64,000 bases of DNA from Rhizorhapis sp. SPR117. GTDB lineage: Bacteria > Pseudomonadota > Alphaproteobacteria > Sphingomonadales > Sphingomonadaceae. The position numbers and the translations under genes are program-made. Under the pieces are notes generated by a model. The model saw only the letters and a program-made list of their open reading frames with translations, was not told the DNA's origin and did not search any database. Shown piece after piece: positions 27,455 to 36,552 of this stretch. Each line of letters starts with the position of its first letter. The first letter of the stretch is position 1. The stretch lies in the NCBI RefSeq assembly GCF_021742065.1, contig NZ_JAKKIE010000003.1, positions 1 to 64,000 of the forward strand. Reading direction: 5' to 3'.

Positions 27455-29324
27455 TGGCGTTCTCCGGCTCGGCTTCAACGAGCGTAAAGTGAAATTGAGA
27501 GCCGCCCTCGGCGCGCGGTTCCAGCCATATTCGACCGCCATTCGCCTCGACGATGGTGCGGCAGATCGAAAGCCCAAGCCCCATGCCCTCGCTCTTCGTG
27601 CTGACAAAGGCGGTAAAAAGCTGCTCCGCAACTTCAGACGACACGCCGGGCCCTGTGTCGGCGACCGTGACGCGGATGAAGCCTGCTCTCTCGCGGCGGG
27701 AGATGACCCACAGATGCCGTTCGGATGAGCCAGCCATCGCCTCCACCGCGTTGCGAAGGAGATTGATCAGCACCTGCTGGATCTGCACCTTGTCGAGGAG
27801 CACTTTCGAGGCGCCGGGATCGAGATCGAACTGGGCGTCGACACCTTTCTCCTGAGCGCCCATAAGCCCCAGCGCCGCCGCTTCATGGATGAGGGAAGGG
27901 AGGTCTTCGACCGTCTTCTCGACCTCCCCGCGCGCCACGAAGTCGCGTAGCCGCCGGACGATCTGTCCGGCGCGAAGAGCCTCTCGAACCGTATCCTCGA
28001 GGGCTTCGCGGATCATCGGCAGATCCTCGGGATTCGCCTCGGCGAGAAGGTCGCGCACAGCCTCCACATAATTGGCGACCGCTGTGATCGGCTGGTTGAG
28101 CTCGTGGGCGAGGGTCGACGCCATGGTCCCCATCGCGCTCACCCGCGCGACATGGATCAGCTTGGACTGCAGTTCATCGAGGCGCTCCTGGGTCTCCTGC
28201 CGTTCTGTCAAATCCCGGATGAAGCCGGTAAAGACACGCTGGCTCTCGCCGATGGCTTCACCCACGGACAGTTCCATCGGGAAGGTCGAACCGTCGCGCC
28301 GCGCACCGATCACGACACGTCCGATCCCGATGATCCGCCGCTCGCCGGTCGAAAGATAGCGCTGGAGATAACCGTCATGTCGCTCGCGATCGGGCGATTG
28401 CATGAGCATGCTCACGTTCAGTCCTCGAACTTCGCTCTCGGAATAGCCGAACATGCGTTCCGCCGCGGCGCTGAACGAGAGAATGATGCCTTGCTCGTCG
28501 ATCACGATCATTCCATCGGGAACCGTCGAGAGGATTGACCGGAGATGGTTGGCGCTGGCCTTGTGAGCGCTCTCGGCCGCACGTTCGTTCGTCGCGTCGC
28601 GGACCACCTTGCCAAAGCCCCGCAACTCTCCACTGTCATCGCGAAGCGCCGTGATCGAGACATGCGCGAGGAACTCGGAACCATCCTTTCGCAGCCGCCA
28701 ATCTTCCTCCTCGAATTTCCCCTGCTCGCGCGCGCGTCTCAGATCGGCTTCGGGCTTGCCGGCCTGGACGGCATCCGCCGGATAGAAGACGGAACAATGC
28801 TTGCCGACGATCTCCTGCTCGGTCCAACCCTTCAGCCGCTCGGCTCCCTCGTTCCAGATCGTGACGCGCCCTTCGGGATCGAGCATGTAAATGGCGTATC
28901 CCTGTGCGCCATCGATGAGGAGGTTGAGTTCGTCGGCAATCTCCGAAAGCTGGCTCCGGCGGCGCTGGTCCAGCGCGGCACGTCCGCGTCGCAGGAACGT
29001 GCTGCGCACGTCGAGCAGGGCGATGCCTGCGGCCACCAGCAACGACAGCACGAGATCGAAGGAGGTGGTCGCGGGCGATGCGCGATATGTCGCGATCAGC
29101 CCGCCGATCAGGATCGCGAGAACGGCCGCGATCGTCGCCGATCCGGTCGGACCCAGTGCTGCGGCGATAATGATCGAAAGAACCAGGAGGAGGTAAGGGC
29201 TGTGGTTGACGCCCGAAGCCCGAAGCGCAAGTTCTAAAGGGACGACGAGAAGGACAGGCACGACGGCGATTGCACAAGCCCCGCCGGAGGGAGGAGTGAA
29301 TTTATCGTCGACATCGCCCTTCAT
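27444..29324 (-). CDS. fixL: FixL-like heme-PAS oxygen sensor histidine kinase
   Basis: Encodes 626 aa from ATG 29324 (GGAAG site); a longer frame starts at 29411. The order is: membrane region (about 20-105), PAS (130-245), a second PAS with the FixL heme signature (RHDGYLQRY with the proximal His near 316, and IIGIGR whose Arg senses O2), HisKA with the phospho-His in LAHELNQP near 407, and HATPase ([21 protein letters not shown]). It is therefore a direct oxygen sensor that phosphorylates FixJ at low oxygen, by family analogy. Confidence 0.93.
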   Translation of the reverse strand: MKGDVDDKFTPPSGGACAIAVVPVLLVVPLELALRASGVNHSPYLLLVLSIIIAAALGPTGSATIAAVLAILIGGLIATYRASPATTSFDLVLSLLVAAGIALLDVRSTFLRRGRAALDQRRRSQLSEIADELNLLIDGAQGYAIYMLDPEGRVTIWNEGAERLKGWTEQEIVGKHCSVFYPADAVQAGKPEADLRRAREQGKFEEEDWRLRKDGSEFLAHVSITALRDDSGELRGFGKVVRDATNERAAESAHKASANHLRSILSTVPDGMIVIDEQGIILSFSAAAERMFGYSESEVRGLNVSMLMQSPDRERHDGYLQRYLSTGERRIIGIGRVVIGARRDGSTFPMELSVGEAIGESQRVFTGFIRDLTERQETQERLDELQSKLIHVARVSAMGTMASTLAHELNQPITAVANYVEAVRDLLAEANPEDLPMIREALEDTVREALRAGQIVRRLRDFVARGEVEKTVEDLPSLIHEAAALGLMGAQEKGVDAQFDLDPGASKVLLDKVQIQQVLINLLRNAVEAMAGSSERHLWVISRRERAGFIRVTVADTGPGVSSEVAEQLFTAFVSTKSEGMGLGLSICRTIVEANGGRIWLEPRAEGGSQFHFTLVEAEPENANDD

Positions 29325-30069
29325 TGCACTTCCATCTAAAATTCGTCCGTTCCTTCGCGCGCGTGCTGCATTCTGCTCCTCGGGATATCCGATTAGACAT
29401 TTTTTCATCAATCGCTATTCGCCAGGAGAAGATCGTCTGTTTTCCTTCAGCCATCCGCCTTTCTGCGGTTCCAGAGCGCCACCCGGAAAATGTGCGAATC
29501 GGTCGATGCGTCCGTTGCGCCGTTCGCACGGCACCCGAGGCTTCTATCTGCGGCGCGGCCATTCGGCAGCATCAAAACGCTCCTCCACGACAGGGCTCGC
29601 TCACAATCTCCCGCCGCCCCAACGTCCGGCCGGAGCGGACCGGCTTGCCACAAACAGCCATCCATCGTTTGATCGGGGGGCAGAAATCTAGGATGCATCA
29701 CGCCGCATAGTGGCTTTCCAATGCTGCCGCGCGCCCCGCCAGCCGGGACGGTTGATCGCGCGCAAACATAGGAAAACGCGCCCGGCGTATTCCCCGAAGG
29801 TATTGTATTCCGCAGGCCGCCCGACCGAAGCCGAGAACCCATGTTTGCCGCGCGATTGCGGACCCCTCCTCACGATCAAGATTGGAGGGGCAAGGTGAGG
29901 CTATGCCGATCGTATCCGCTTGTCCATAAGCTAACCCGACCGGTGCCTTCGCCGGCGTGCCAAGTTGCTGGAAATTAAGGCTAGTCGCCGACGCATCGGC
30001 TAGGCTGGCCCGAGCGATCGCTCGCACCGCGCCGGACCGCGCGACCGCCCCGCCTGGTGTGTGGAGGCT
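29325..30069. other. Long gap upstream of fixLJ, no gene seen
   Basis: About 745 bp between fixL and the host-attachment gene, which runs on the same strand. Frames of up to 131 codons overlap each other and show no family pattern. At 29752-29765 the sequence TTGATCGCGCGCAA is one half-site away from an FNR/FixK box (TTGA-N6-TCAA), too weak to claim. The stretch may be a regulatory region or decayed DNA. Confidence 0.4.
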
Positions 30070-30510
30070 TCAGGGCTGATATGATCGCAGGAGGGCCAGG
30101 ATATCCGGAGCGTCGCGTTGAGCGAAGTCCTTGGCAATCTCCGCGAGAATTTGGGCATGCCTCTTCGGGTCGAGCTCGCTCCGGAGCGTGCCCAGCATAT
30201 GCGGCGGCGCGATCAGGATCAGGGGGGCGTCCTCCCGATTGAGCGAGGCGATTGCCTGCAGCGCTGCGTGGCCGAACCTGTCCTCCCTGCGCTGGTGAAG
30301 GTCGGAATTCTGATAGGCACTACGTTTCGGAACCGCGCTGCCGAAGCTGCGTCCTGGAGCGCTCGTGCCCATGGCGCTGGTCGGTGGATTTCTAATTGTC
30401 TGCTCTTTCAGAAGCTCCAGATCGGGTGCGGCGTCGGTGCCACGGTTGCGCAGCACCTGCATGTGGCTGCCATCGACGACCAGGATTGTCGTATCATGAG
30501 GAATGAGCAT
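30070..30510 (-). CDS. Host-attachment (AtsE/baeRF-like) family protein
   Basis: Encodes 146 aa: MLIPHDTTILVVDGSHMQVLRN, then IASLNREDAPLILIAPPHMLGTLRSEL, matching the family annotated as required for attachment to host cells (related to archaeal release-factor-like baeRF folds). Its true role in non-symbiotic bacteria is unknown. ATG 30510 is preferred over longer frames on grounds of its AAGGAA site. It is 29 bp downstream of the phosphoribosyltransferase gene on the same strand. Confidence 0.8.
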   Translation of the reverse strand: MLIPHDTTILVVDGSHMQVLRNRGTDAAPDLELLKEQTIRNPPTSAMGTSAPGRSFGSAVPKRSAYQNSDLHQRREDRFGHAALQAIASLNREDAPLILIAPPHMLGTLRSELDPKRHAQILAEIAKDFAQRDAPDILALLRSYQP

Positions 30511-30539
30511 CTTCTGTTCCTTATCCGAGGGCTGATCTG

Positions 30540-31250
30540 TCAACCGCGAAAGGAGGGGGCGCGCGCTGGCAGGCGCCTCGGCCGGCCGAAGGCACGGGCC
30601 TCGCGAACCAGCCGGATCACCTCCTCGTCCGTCGTCTGGTCGAACACGACATAATGCGCGCCGACGGCATAAAAGGGTTCGGGCTGCGTGAGGCAGACGA
30701 CCTCGTCGCACTCCGGAGCAATCTCCGCGAGGCTGTCGCGCGGGGCGACAGGTATGGCGAGAACGAGGCGGGCCGGGTGATTCTTGCCCAGCCCCATGAC
30801 CGCGGCCTTGACGGTGCCGCCGGTCGCGATGCCGTCGTCCACGACGATCACAGTGCGTCCCGTCACCTCCGCGGCGACGCGACTGCCCACATAAGACCGC
30901 CGGCGGCGATCGATTTCAGCGAGCTGGCGTCGCATCTCGGCGCGGATATAGTTCGGGCTCGGCGCGAGCTGGCGGACGATGTCCTCGTTGAGCACGAGTT
31001 GCGGGTCGGCGCCGTCCACCACCGCGCCGATGCCCAGTTCCTCATGACCCGGCGCCCCGAGCTTGCGGACGAACAGCAGATCCATCTCCGCGTCGAGCGC
31101 CCTGGCGACCTCGAACGCGACCGGCACACCGCCGCGCGGGAGCGCCAGCACCAGCGGATGTGCCGCCGCCAGATGCGTCAGCGCCGCCCCCAGCGTGCGG
31201 CCCGCCTCAAGCCTGTCCTGGAATTCGGGTTGCTGCTGGACCATGTTCAT
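30540..31250 (-). CDS. Phosphoribosyltransferase
   Basis: Encodes 236 aa with the PRPP-binding loop VIVVDDGIATGGT and LVLALPRGGVPVAFEVARAL near the N-terminus, the pattern of the stand-alone PRTase family (not clearly pyrE, apt or upp). The start ATG 31250 overlaps the hydrolase stop by 4 bp (ATGA). In Mycobacterium the homologous domain is fused to an erythromycin esterase; here the two lie in one operon. Confidence 0.9.
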   Translation of the reverse strand: MNMVQQQPEFQDRLEAGRTLGAALTHLAAAHPLVLALPRGGVPVAFEVARALDAEMDLLFVRKLGAPGHEELGIGAVVDGADPQLVLNEDIVRQLAPSPNYIRAEMRRQLAEIDRRRRSYVGSRVAAEVTGRTVIVVDDGIATGGTVKAAVMGLGKNHPARLVLAIPVAPRDSLAEIAPECDEVVCLTQPEPFYAVGAHYVVFDQTTDEEVIRLVREARAFGRPRRLPARAPSFRG

Positions 31251-31948
31251 ATGTCCCGGAAATATCGCAGGAACCACCGCGCGGCGTGGTCGATCACTTC
31301 GTCGAGCGTTCCCGGCTCCTCGAATAGGTGGGTCGCGCCGGGTACGACCGCCAACTCGCTCTCCGCGTGAAGGTGCCGCATCGCCACGCGGTTGAGCTCG
31401 ATCACCGGCAGGTCCCGGCCGCCCACGATCAGAAGCGTGGGCGCGCGCACATGTGCGAGGGCGGCCGAGCCCGCGAGGTCAGGCCGACCGCCGCGCGAGA
31501 CGATCGCGGCCACGCGCGAGGCGCCATCGGACGCGGCGAGCAGGGCGGCGCCCGCGCCCGTGCTCGCGCCGAAATAGCCCACCGGCAGCGCGGCGATCCC
31601 GGGCAGCAAACCCGTCCATTCGGTGGCGCCCTTCAACCGGCTCGCCAGGAGCGGGATGTCGAACACATTGGCGCGTTCCTGCTCTTCCCTCGGCGTCAGC
31701 AGGTCGACCAGCAGCGTCGCCAGACCCGCATCGCGGAGACCCCGCGCGACATGATTGTTGCGCGGACTGAGGCGCCCGCTGCCGCTGCCGTGCGCGAAAA
31801 TGACCATTCCCCTAGCGCCGGGCGGCACGCCCAGCAGCCCCTTGAGCCCATCCGGCTGAACGGTGACGGGAATCGGATCGTGCGCGGCGATGGCGACCAT
31901 GGTCACAGTCCGAAGGGCCAGGTTTCGGGCCGCCGTGGGGGCGCTCAT
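31247..31948 (-). CDS. Alpha/beta hydrolase, dienelactone-hydrolase-like
   Basis: Encodes 233 aa: VIFAHGSGSGRLSPRN contains the oxyanion loop, the nucleophile is Ser in GASTGAGAAL, the acid is likely in LIVGGRD, and His is in GATHLFEEPG. It hydrolyses an unknown ester or lactone. The start is uncertain (31948 or MVAIAAHD at 31900). It overlaps the esterase-like gene by up to 137 bp in another frame and is coupled to the PRTase by a 4-bp overlap. Confidence 0.85.
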   Translation of the reverse strand: MSAPTAARNLALRTVTMVAIAAHDPIPVTVQPDGLKGLLGVPPGARGMVIFAHGSGSGRLSPRNNHVARGLRDAGLATLLVDLLTPREEQERANVFDIPLLASRLKGATEWTGLLPGIAALPVGYFGASTGAGAALLAASDGASRVAAIVSRGGRPDLAGSAALAHVRAPTLLIVGGRDLPVIELNRVAMRHLHAESELAVVPGATHLFEEPGTLDEVIDHAARWFLRYFRDI

Positions 31949-33239
31949 GTCCCAGCGGGGTCACCGCTGTCGTCTGCTCGAACCAGACCCAGGCATCGAA
32001 TTGCTCCGCCAGCACGGCCTCGAAATAATGGCTGAGGCGCTCGGTCTCCGGGCGGTAGACGACGCCTATCGCGCGCTCGAGCAATGGCTCGCGCAGCAAC
32101 TCGGCGAGCGCCGGGTTCCTGCGCCAGTCGGTCAACGTCCGAACGAGGCCGGTGGACCGGAACGCATGCTCGTAGCTGTCGGGGCGTGCCGGCTGCACGG
32201 TCTTGATCTGCATGTCGGCGCCCCAGTCGCTGGCGGCGGCGACTGTGCCGGTATCGGTGCCGAAGCCGATCGACACGACGTCATCGCCATGCGCCATCCT
32301 GCACAGCTCGCCGATGTTGAACTCTCCCTGCCAGCCCATCGCGGTGGCGGCGGCGTTGCCGACATGGCTGTTGTGCGCCCAAACCACCGCCTTCGCGCCG
32401 TCGCCGCGATGCGCGAGCAGCGCTTGGAGCGTTTCGAACATGTGCCGGTCGCGCAGGTTCCAGCTCTCGGTCGAGCTGCGGTACATGGCGCGATAATAGC
32501 GCTCGGCCGCCCGCACGATGCGAGCATTCTGCACCGCGTCGAACCAGGCTTCGCCGTCTCCGGCCAGATACTCCAACCGATGGACCAGCAGCTCACGGAG
32601 CTGCGCAATCGCCCGGTCCTCGCAACTCGGCCGGCCGCCGTGAACCACCGCGCGACCGTAGTGCGCGGGCTCGTCCTGCCATGGTGTGAGGCAGCCATAG
32701 CGATGGCGCGCGTCGGCCGCCGCCGCCGGATCGACCTTGTCGAGATAGGTGAGGACGGCATGGATCGACTCGCTGAGGCTGTAGACGTCGAGACCGTGGA
32801 ACGAGACGCGTTGCGCCTCGGCCAGCGCGGCGTTGTGGCCGCGCATCCAGTCGGCGAACTGCAGCACCTCGGTGTTGCGCCACGTCCACGTCGGAAACCG
32901 CACGAAGGAATCGCCGCGGCGCGGGCGCGGCGCCTGATGGCGGACATAGTCGTCGATCTGCGCCGCATCCGGCCAGTCGGCTTCGACGGCCACGATGTTG
33001 AAGCCATGGCGCTCGATCAGGCGGCGCGTGATCGCGCCGCGCGCGCGATAAAATTCGGAGGTGCCGTGGGTCGCCTCGCCCAGCAGGACGACGCGCGCAT
33101 CGCCGAAGCGATCGAAGAAACCGCCGAACTCGTCGAAGCGATCGGGCGGGGGGAGGGGCTCGGCGTGGCGGCGCAACGCCGCGACAAGGTCCGCCGGCGC
33201 TTTCCTGCCGATCGGATCGTGCAGTGCCGCGTTCGCCAT
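31812..33239 (-). CDS. Erythromycin esterase family protein
   Basis: Encodes 475 aa with VVLLGEATHGTSEFYRARG (the conserved Glu-His pair of the EreA/EreB fold) and FHGLDVYSL, AVVWAHNSHVG. The native function is likely to be a stress-related hydrolase, not necessarily macrolide resistance. The last ~45 residues (after TTAVTPLG) are read in a frame that overlaps the hydrolase gene and do not look family-like, so the natural stop may have been lost. ATG 33239 follows an AGGAG site. Confidence 0.85.
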   Translation of the reverse strand: MANAALHDPIGRKAPADLVAALRRHAEPLPPPDRFDEFGGFFDRFGDARVVLLGEATHGTSEFYRARGAITRRLIERHGFNIVAVEADWPDAAQIDDYVRHQAPRPRRGDSFVRFPTWTWRNTEVLQFADWMRGHNAALAEAQRVSFHGLDVYSLSESIHAVLTYLDKVDPAAAADARHRYGCLTPWQDEPAHYGRAVVHGGRPSCEDRAIAQLRELLVHRLEYLAGDGEAWFDAVQNARIVRAAERYYRAMYRSSTESWNLRDRHMFETLQALLAHRGDGAKAVVWAHNSHVGNAAATAMGWQGEFNIGELCRMAHGDDVVSIGFGTDTGTVAAASDWGADMQIKTVQPARPDSYEHAFRSTGLVRTLTDWRRNPALAELLREPLLERAIGVVYRPETERLSHYFEAVLAEQFDAWVWFEQTTAVTPLGHERPHGGPKPGPSDCDHGRHRRARSDSRHRSAGWAQGAAGRAARR

Positions 33240-33266
33240 CACGCTCTCCTTTCAGCGTCGCCGCGT

Positions 33267-34064
33267 TCAATGGCCCAGGAGGAGCGGCACCGGGCTCTCG
33301 GCGAGCATCCGCCGGGTTACGCCGCCGAGGAGGGTCTCACGCAGGCGCGAATGGCCATAGGCTCCTACAACGCAGTAGGCCGGCTGACGCTCCCGACAGA
33401 GAACCAGAAGTGCATCGCTCACCTTCGATTCCGGCGGAACGTCGCGATCGATGCGGGCATGGATGCCATGGCGCGAGAGATAGGCCGCGGCATCTTCCGC
33501 GGGCGCGCCGTCGGTCTTGCCGATCTCCAGGATCGTCACTCCGTTCGCGAGTGCGAGGAGCGGCGTCACCGCGCGAAGCGTTTCGGCGACCGCCGGAGAA
33601 CCGTTCCACGCAACCAGCACATGCCCGCCGGCATCGAGTTTCCGGGCCTGCTGCGGGACCGCCAGGATCGGCTTCCCGGCACGCATCACGACGTCCGATA
33701 CGATTGCCCGCATGTCTGGAGGTTCGTGATCGGCGAATGCGGTGTTGAGCACGATGATGTCGGCGAGGCCAGCCTCTGCTTCAACCAGCGCCGCAATATC
33801 GCCGGTTCCATCAGCCCAGTCCCAGGCGACGTCCTCAACGGCAAGCCGCGCCTCGATCCGGCTCTTATTCAGCGCTTCGCGGTCGCGAGCGTCGGCGAGC
33901 AGGGCAACTTCGGCATCGATCATCGTATAGTCCATCACGGCTGGCAGCTGCACGACATCGAGGCACGTGAGATGCCCGGACAGGGCCCGGACGAGATCAA
34001 GCGCCGCCTGAAAGCGAGCCTCTTCACCCGCGTCGTCGTGTATCAGCAGCAGAACATTTTTCAT
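33267..34064 (-). CDS. Universal stress protein (tandem UspA)
   Basis: Encodes 265 aa with MKNVLLLIHDDAGEEARFQ at the start and a C-terminal UspA repeat ending GAYGHSRLRETLLGGVTRRML. ATG 34064 is preceded by GGAGAA. It is nearly identical in plan to the other four USPs of the island and is 27 bp upstream of the erythromycin esterase gene on the same strand. Confidence 0.9.
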   Translation of the reverse strand: MKNVLLLIHDDAGEEARFQAALDLVRALSGHLTCLDVVQLPAVMDYTMIDAEVALLADARDREALNKSRIEARLAVEDVAWDWADGTGDIAALVEAEAGLADIIVLNTAFADHEPPDMRAIVSDVVMRAGKPILAVPQQARKLDAGGHVLVAWNGSPAVAETLRAVTPLLALANGVTILEIGKTDGAPAEDAAAYLSRHGIHARIDRDVPPESKVSDALLVLCRERQPAYCVVGAYGHSRLRETLLGGVTRRMLAESPVPLLLGH

Positions 34065-34261
34065 GTCGTTCTCCGGTCCGTCCAGCCTGCAAGGGCATTG
34101 AAGTGCCGCTAGAATGGCGGCGGACTTTCCGAAGATCATTACGTGAGGATACGGAGGCCGCGGCGGATCTGCGCACTGCGTAGACTTCCGGATATCGAGC
34201 ATGTGCCGCGCTGCATACGATTGTCCGGATTAGAATTGAGGAACCAAAGTAGGAGGCCAGC

Positions 34262-34483
34262 ATGAACCGGCCAGTCGAAGTACACGCCAAGCGTCCCAGC
34301 GACGGTGCCACTCGCTTGCGGATCGGATTGATCATGCTCGGTGGCGTGGTCGCAAGCCAAGTCATCGTAACGGTGGCGGTCGGAGCCGACCCCCTGCAGC
34401 GATGGGCGCCGACGCCGACGGTCCACGTCCAGGCCGAAGCGCGCGATTCGGGCGTGACGCAACATCTTGTCAGCTCGCGCTGA
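34262..34483 (+). CDS. Small single-span membrane protein
   Basis: Encodes 73 aa: a basic N-terminus (MNRPVEVHAKRPSDG), one membrane span (LRIGLIMLGGVVASQVIVTVAVG) and a short periplasmic tail. A strong AGGAGG site precedes ATG 34262. No family is recognised. Confidence 0.6.
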   Translation: MNRPVEVHAKRPSDGATRLRIGLIMLGGVVASQVIVTVAVGADPLQRWAPTPTVHVQAEARDSGVTQHLVSSR

Positions 34484-34692
34484 CGCGCATCCAGCTTGGC
34501 TCGGCTGCTGAACGGTCGGCATTCTGGCGCAAGCAAAGGCCGCGCCGGGTCAGAGAAGCAGTCGATCATCACCCGCGCCCGAGATCTCGGATCGCCGGGT
34601 TGCTGCAATTTGCTGATGGGATTTCAACTTATTGCAAGGTGCTGATCCTCAGCAACAGCGCGCGCATCCTTCCGTTCGGCGCAGATTGTCAG

Positions 34693-34722
34693 GAGGGCCG
34701 CCGGGCAGGCCCGGCGGCCCTC
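34693..34722. terminator. Strong GC hairpin downstream of BON gene
   Basis: A 13-bp perfect inverted repeat (GAGGGCCGCCGGG with CCCGGCGGCCCTC, 4-nt loop) lies 22 bp beyond the BON-gene stop. It has no T-run on either strand, so it may be a transcript-stabilising 3' structure rather than a canonical terminator. Confidence 0.45.
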
Positions 34723-34744
34723 GACGCATCCGGCTCGGTAACGC

Positions 34745-35398
34745 TCAGTAGGCGACGACGATATTGTCATCGACCTTGGTGACTCCGGGAGCGGACCATG
34801 CGGCACGCTCGGCAATCTGGCGCTCGTTCCACGCCTTGACCTTTCCGCTCAGCGTCACCTTGCCGCCGTCGGTAAGCACCGTCACCGTCGCCGCATCGAG
34901 GTCGGCCTGGCGCTTGATCGCGGCCACGATCCGGTCCTTGACATCGTGGGCGGTCGGCAGCCTACGCAGTTCGATCTGGTTGCTGACGCCGGTGACGCCA
35001 GTGACCTTTCCGGCGACCTTGCGGGCTTCGTCGCTCTGATAATACCAGTCGACGGTGCCGGTAAGCGTGACCCAGCCATGCTCGACCTTCACCTTGATCT
35101 TGTCGTCCGGGATCGAGACATTCCAGGCGAACATGTCGAGGATGCGCTTGGCGATCTCGTGATCGGCCGTCTTCGGATCCGACGCGAAGCGCACCTTGAT
35201 CTCCTCGGCGATCGCCTTGACGCCGGCCACGCGCCGCGCCGCCTTCTCGGCCGCCAGCTTCTCGGAGTAGGTTTTCACGAACCCCGACAGTGTCACCACG
35301 CCATCGGTCACCGCCACGCCGATATCGGCATGGTCGACGCTCGGCTCCCATTCCAGCTCCGCCATCACGTCGCGCTGTAGTTGACTGTCGCTCTTCAT
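34745..35398 (-). CDS. Three-BON-domain protein
   Basis: Encodes 217 aa with three BON repeats (roughly 5-70, 78-145, 150-215), each with the pattern VTLSG/T...(GVTLTG, VTLTGTV, VTLSGKV). BON domains bind phospholipid or peptidoglycan-associated ligands, as in OsmY, and are often induced by envelope stress. No signal peptide is seen, so it may be cytoplasmic. ATG 35398 follows GGAGAG. It is divergent from the 81-aa gene at 35737. Confidence 0.88.
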   Translation of the reverse strand: MKSDSQLQRDVMAELEWEPSVDHADIGVAVTDGVVTLSGFVKTYSEKLAAEKAARRVAGVKAIAEEIKVRFASDPKTADHEIAKRILDMFAWNVSIPDDKIKVKVEHGWVTLTGTVDWYYQSDEARKVAGKVTGVTGVSNQIELRRLPTAHDVKDRIVAAIKRQADLDAATVTVLTDGGKVTLSGKVKAWNERQIAERAAWSAPGVTKVDDNIVVAY

Positions 35399-35736
35399 CT
35401 CAGCTCTCCTTGCTCGCAGAAATGACCGTCCCAAGCCGGGAGGCCACAGATTAAGGACCATCGGCACATCATCGCAGGTTCGCCGACGGCTTGCTCACGC
35501 ATCGAGGACTCCTGCAGCATCTCTTGTCTGTCGGGCGGCGCGACGGCAGAATCCGTAATGTCCCGGAGGCGTCGAACATCTGCGATCGTGCGCGGCGCCC
35601 TGCGGCGCGCCTCCCTCAGCCAGCCGGCAGACTTCACGGTTTGTGTGGCGGGCACGGCGCCGGCTAGGTAAACTCCCCAATATAGACGCTGATGGGCGAC
35701 CCCTATTCTCCGACAGACTCGGGCAAGGAGGTCAGC
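35399..35736. other. Divergent promoter region, no gene
   Basis: 338 bp between the divergent BON gene and the 81-aa gene. No EcfG or perfect RpoH consensus was found on either strand. Candidate frames are shadows. Confidence 0.45.
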
Positions 35737-35982
35737 ATGAGCTACGAGAAGACCATCGGGGCGGGCCAGCGTCCGGGTGATCCCGACCCAGCCGCAGCGG
35801 TGCTTGGTGCCGAGGGTTTCTGGCAGCTGCCCCTGACATTCTATACGAACTGGTGGAACGCGGGTGTCGAGGCCCTTTGGCCGCGTACGCATTCGCACCA
35901 TCCCGTCCATCGCGACGAGCATGACCAGCTCGTGGTTCCCGAGCCGCTCGAGGCTGACGGCGAACATGTCCTGTTCGCCTGA
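35737..35982 (+). CDS. Hypothetical protein preceding Hsp20
   Basis: Encodes 81 aa: MSYEKTIGAGQRPGDPDP, then GFWQLPLTFYTNWWNAGVEAL and a His/Glu-rich tail. AAGGAGG precedes ATG 35737, which decides the start. The aromatic WWNAGVEALWP block suggests a small interaction domain. It is followed by the Hsp20 gene 56 bp downstream, so it is likely part of the same heat-shock operon. Family unknown. Confidence 0.6.
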   Translation: MSYEKTIGAGQRPGDPDPAAAVLGAEGFWQLPLTFYTNWWNAGVEALWPRTHSHHPVHRDEHDQLVVPEPLEADGEHVLFA

Positions 35983-36038
35983 TGACGCGTCCTTCCCGCA
36001 TCACGGGATCGACCATCTTTAACTTGAGGAGAAGCAAG

Positions 36039-36548
36039 ATGAACGATGTGACCAATGTTCCGGTGACCAAAGCGCGTCCGACATCATCGCTGCGCGATTT
36101 CGCAGCCCAGTTCGAGCCGGTCGGCTGGTTGAGGTCGGAAATCGACCGCTTGTTCGACGGTTTCGACAGCCCGGCCCGCGGCCTTTTCAGCTTCGCGCCG
36201 CGCGGCCCGTTGGCCATCGTGCCGGCGCTCGAGATGGTCGATGATGAGAAGGCCTATCGTCTCACCGCCGAGCTTCCTGGCCTCGACGAGAAGGATGTTG
36301 AGATCAACGTCGCCGATGGCGTGCTCAGCATCTCGGGGGAAAAGAAGGAGACGGAGGAGCGCAAGGAAAAGGGCTTCCTGCTCAGCGAGCGCCGTTATGG
36401 TTCGTTTCAACGGCAGATTCCACTTCCCGCCGACGTCGATCCCGAGGGCATCAAGGCGCAGTTCAAGGACGGCGTCCTGTCGGTGACGCTGGCCAAGGAC
36501 GAAAAGGCTGCGGCGCGCACGCGCAAGATCGCGATCGAAAAGGCCTGA
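36039..36548 (+). CDS. Hsp20 / alpha-crystallin small heat-shock protein
   Basis: Encodes 169 aa: MNDVTNVPVTKARPTSSLRD, then a central alpha-crystallin domain (VEINVADGVLSISGEKKETEE, FKDGVLSVTLAKDE) and the RKIAI anchor. GAGGAG precedes ATG 36039. Third Hsp20 of the island; its N-terminus (DRLFDGFDSPARGLF) differs from the others. Confidence 0.93.
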   Translation: MNDVTNVPVTKARPTSSLRDFAAQFEPVGWLRSEIDRLFDGFDSPARGLFSFAPRGPLAIVPALEMVDDEKAYRLTAELPGLDEKDVEINVADGVLSISGEKKETEERKEKGFLLSERRYGSFQRQIPLPADVDPEGIKAQFKDGVLSVTLAKDEKAAARTRKIAIEKA

Positions 36549-36552
36549 GCCG

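Noticed and set aside
29752..29765. FNR/FixK-like box TTGATCGCGCGCAA upstream of fixL
   Set aside because: The right half (GCAA) deviates from TCAA and there is no supporting context, so it is no better than chance.
31863..34112. 749-codon plus-strand frame opposite the esterase operon
   Set aside because: Antisense to four well supported genes.
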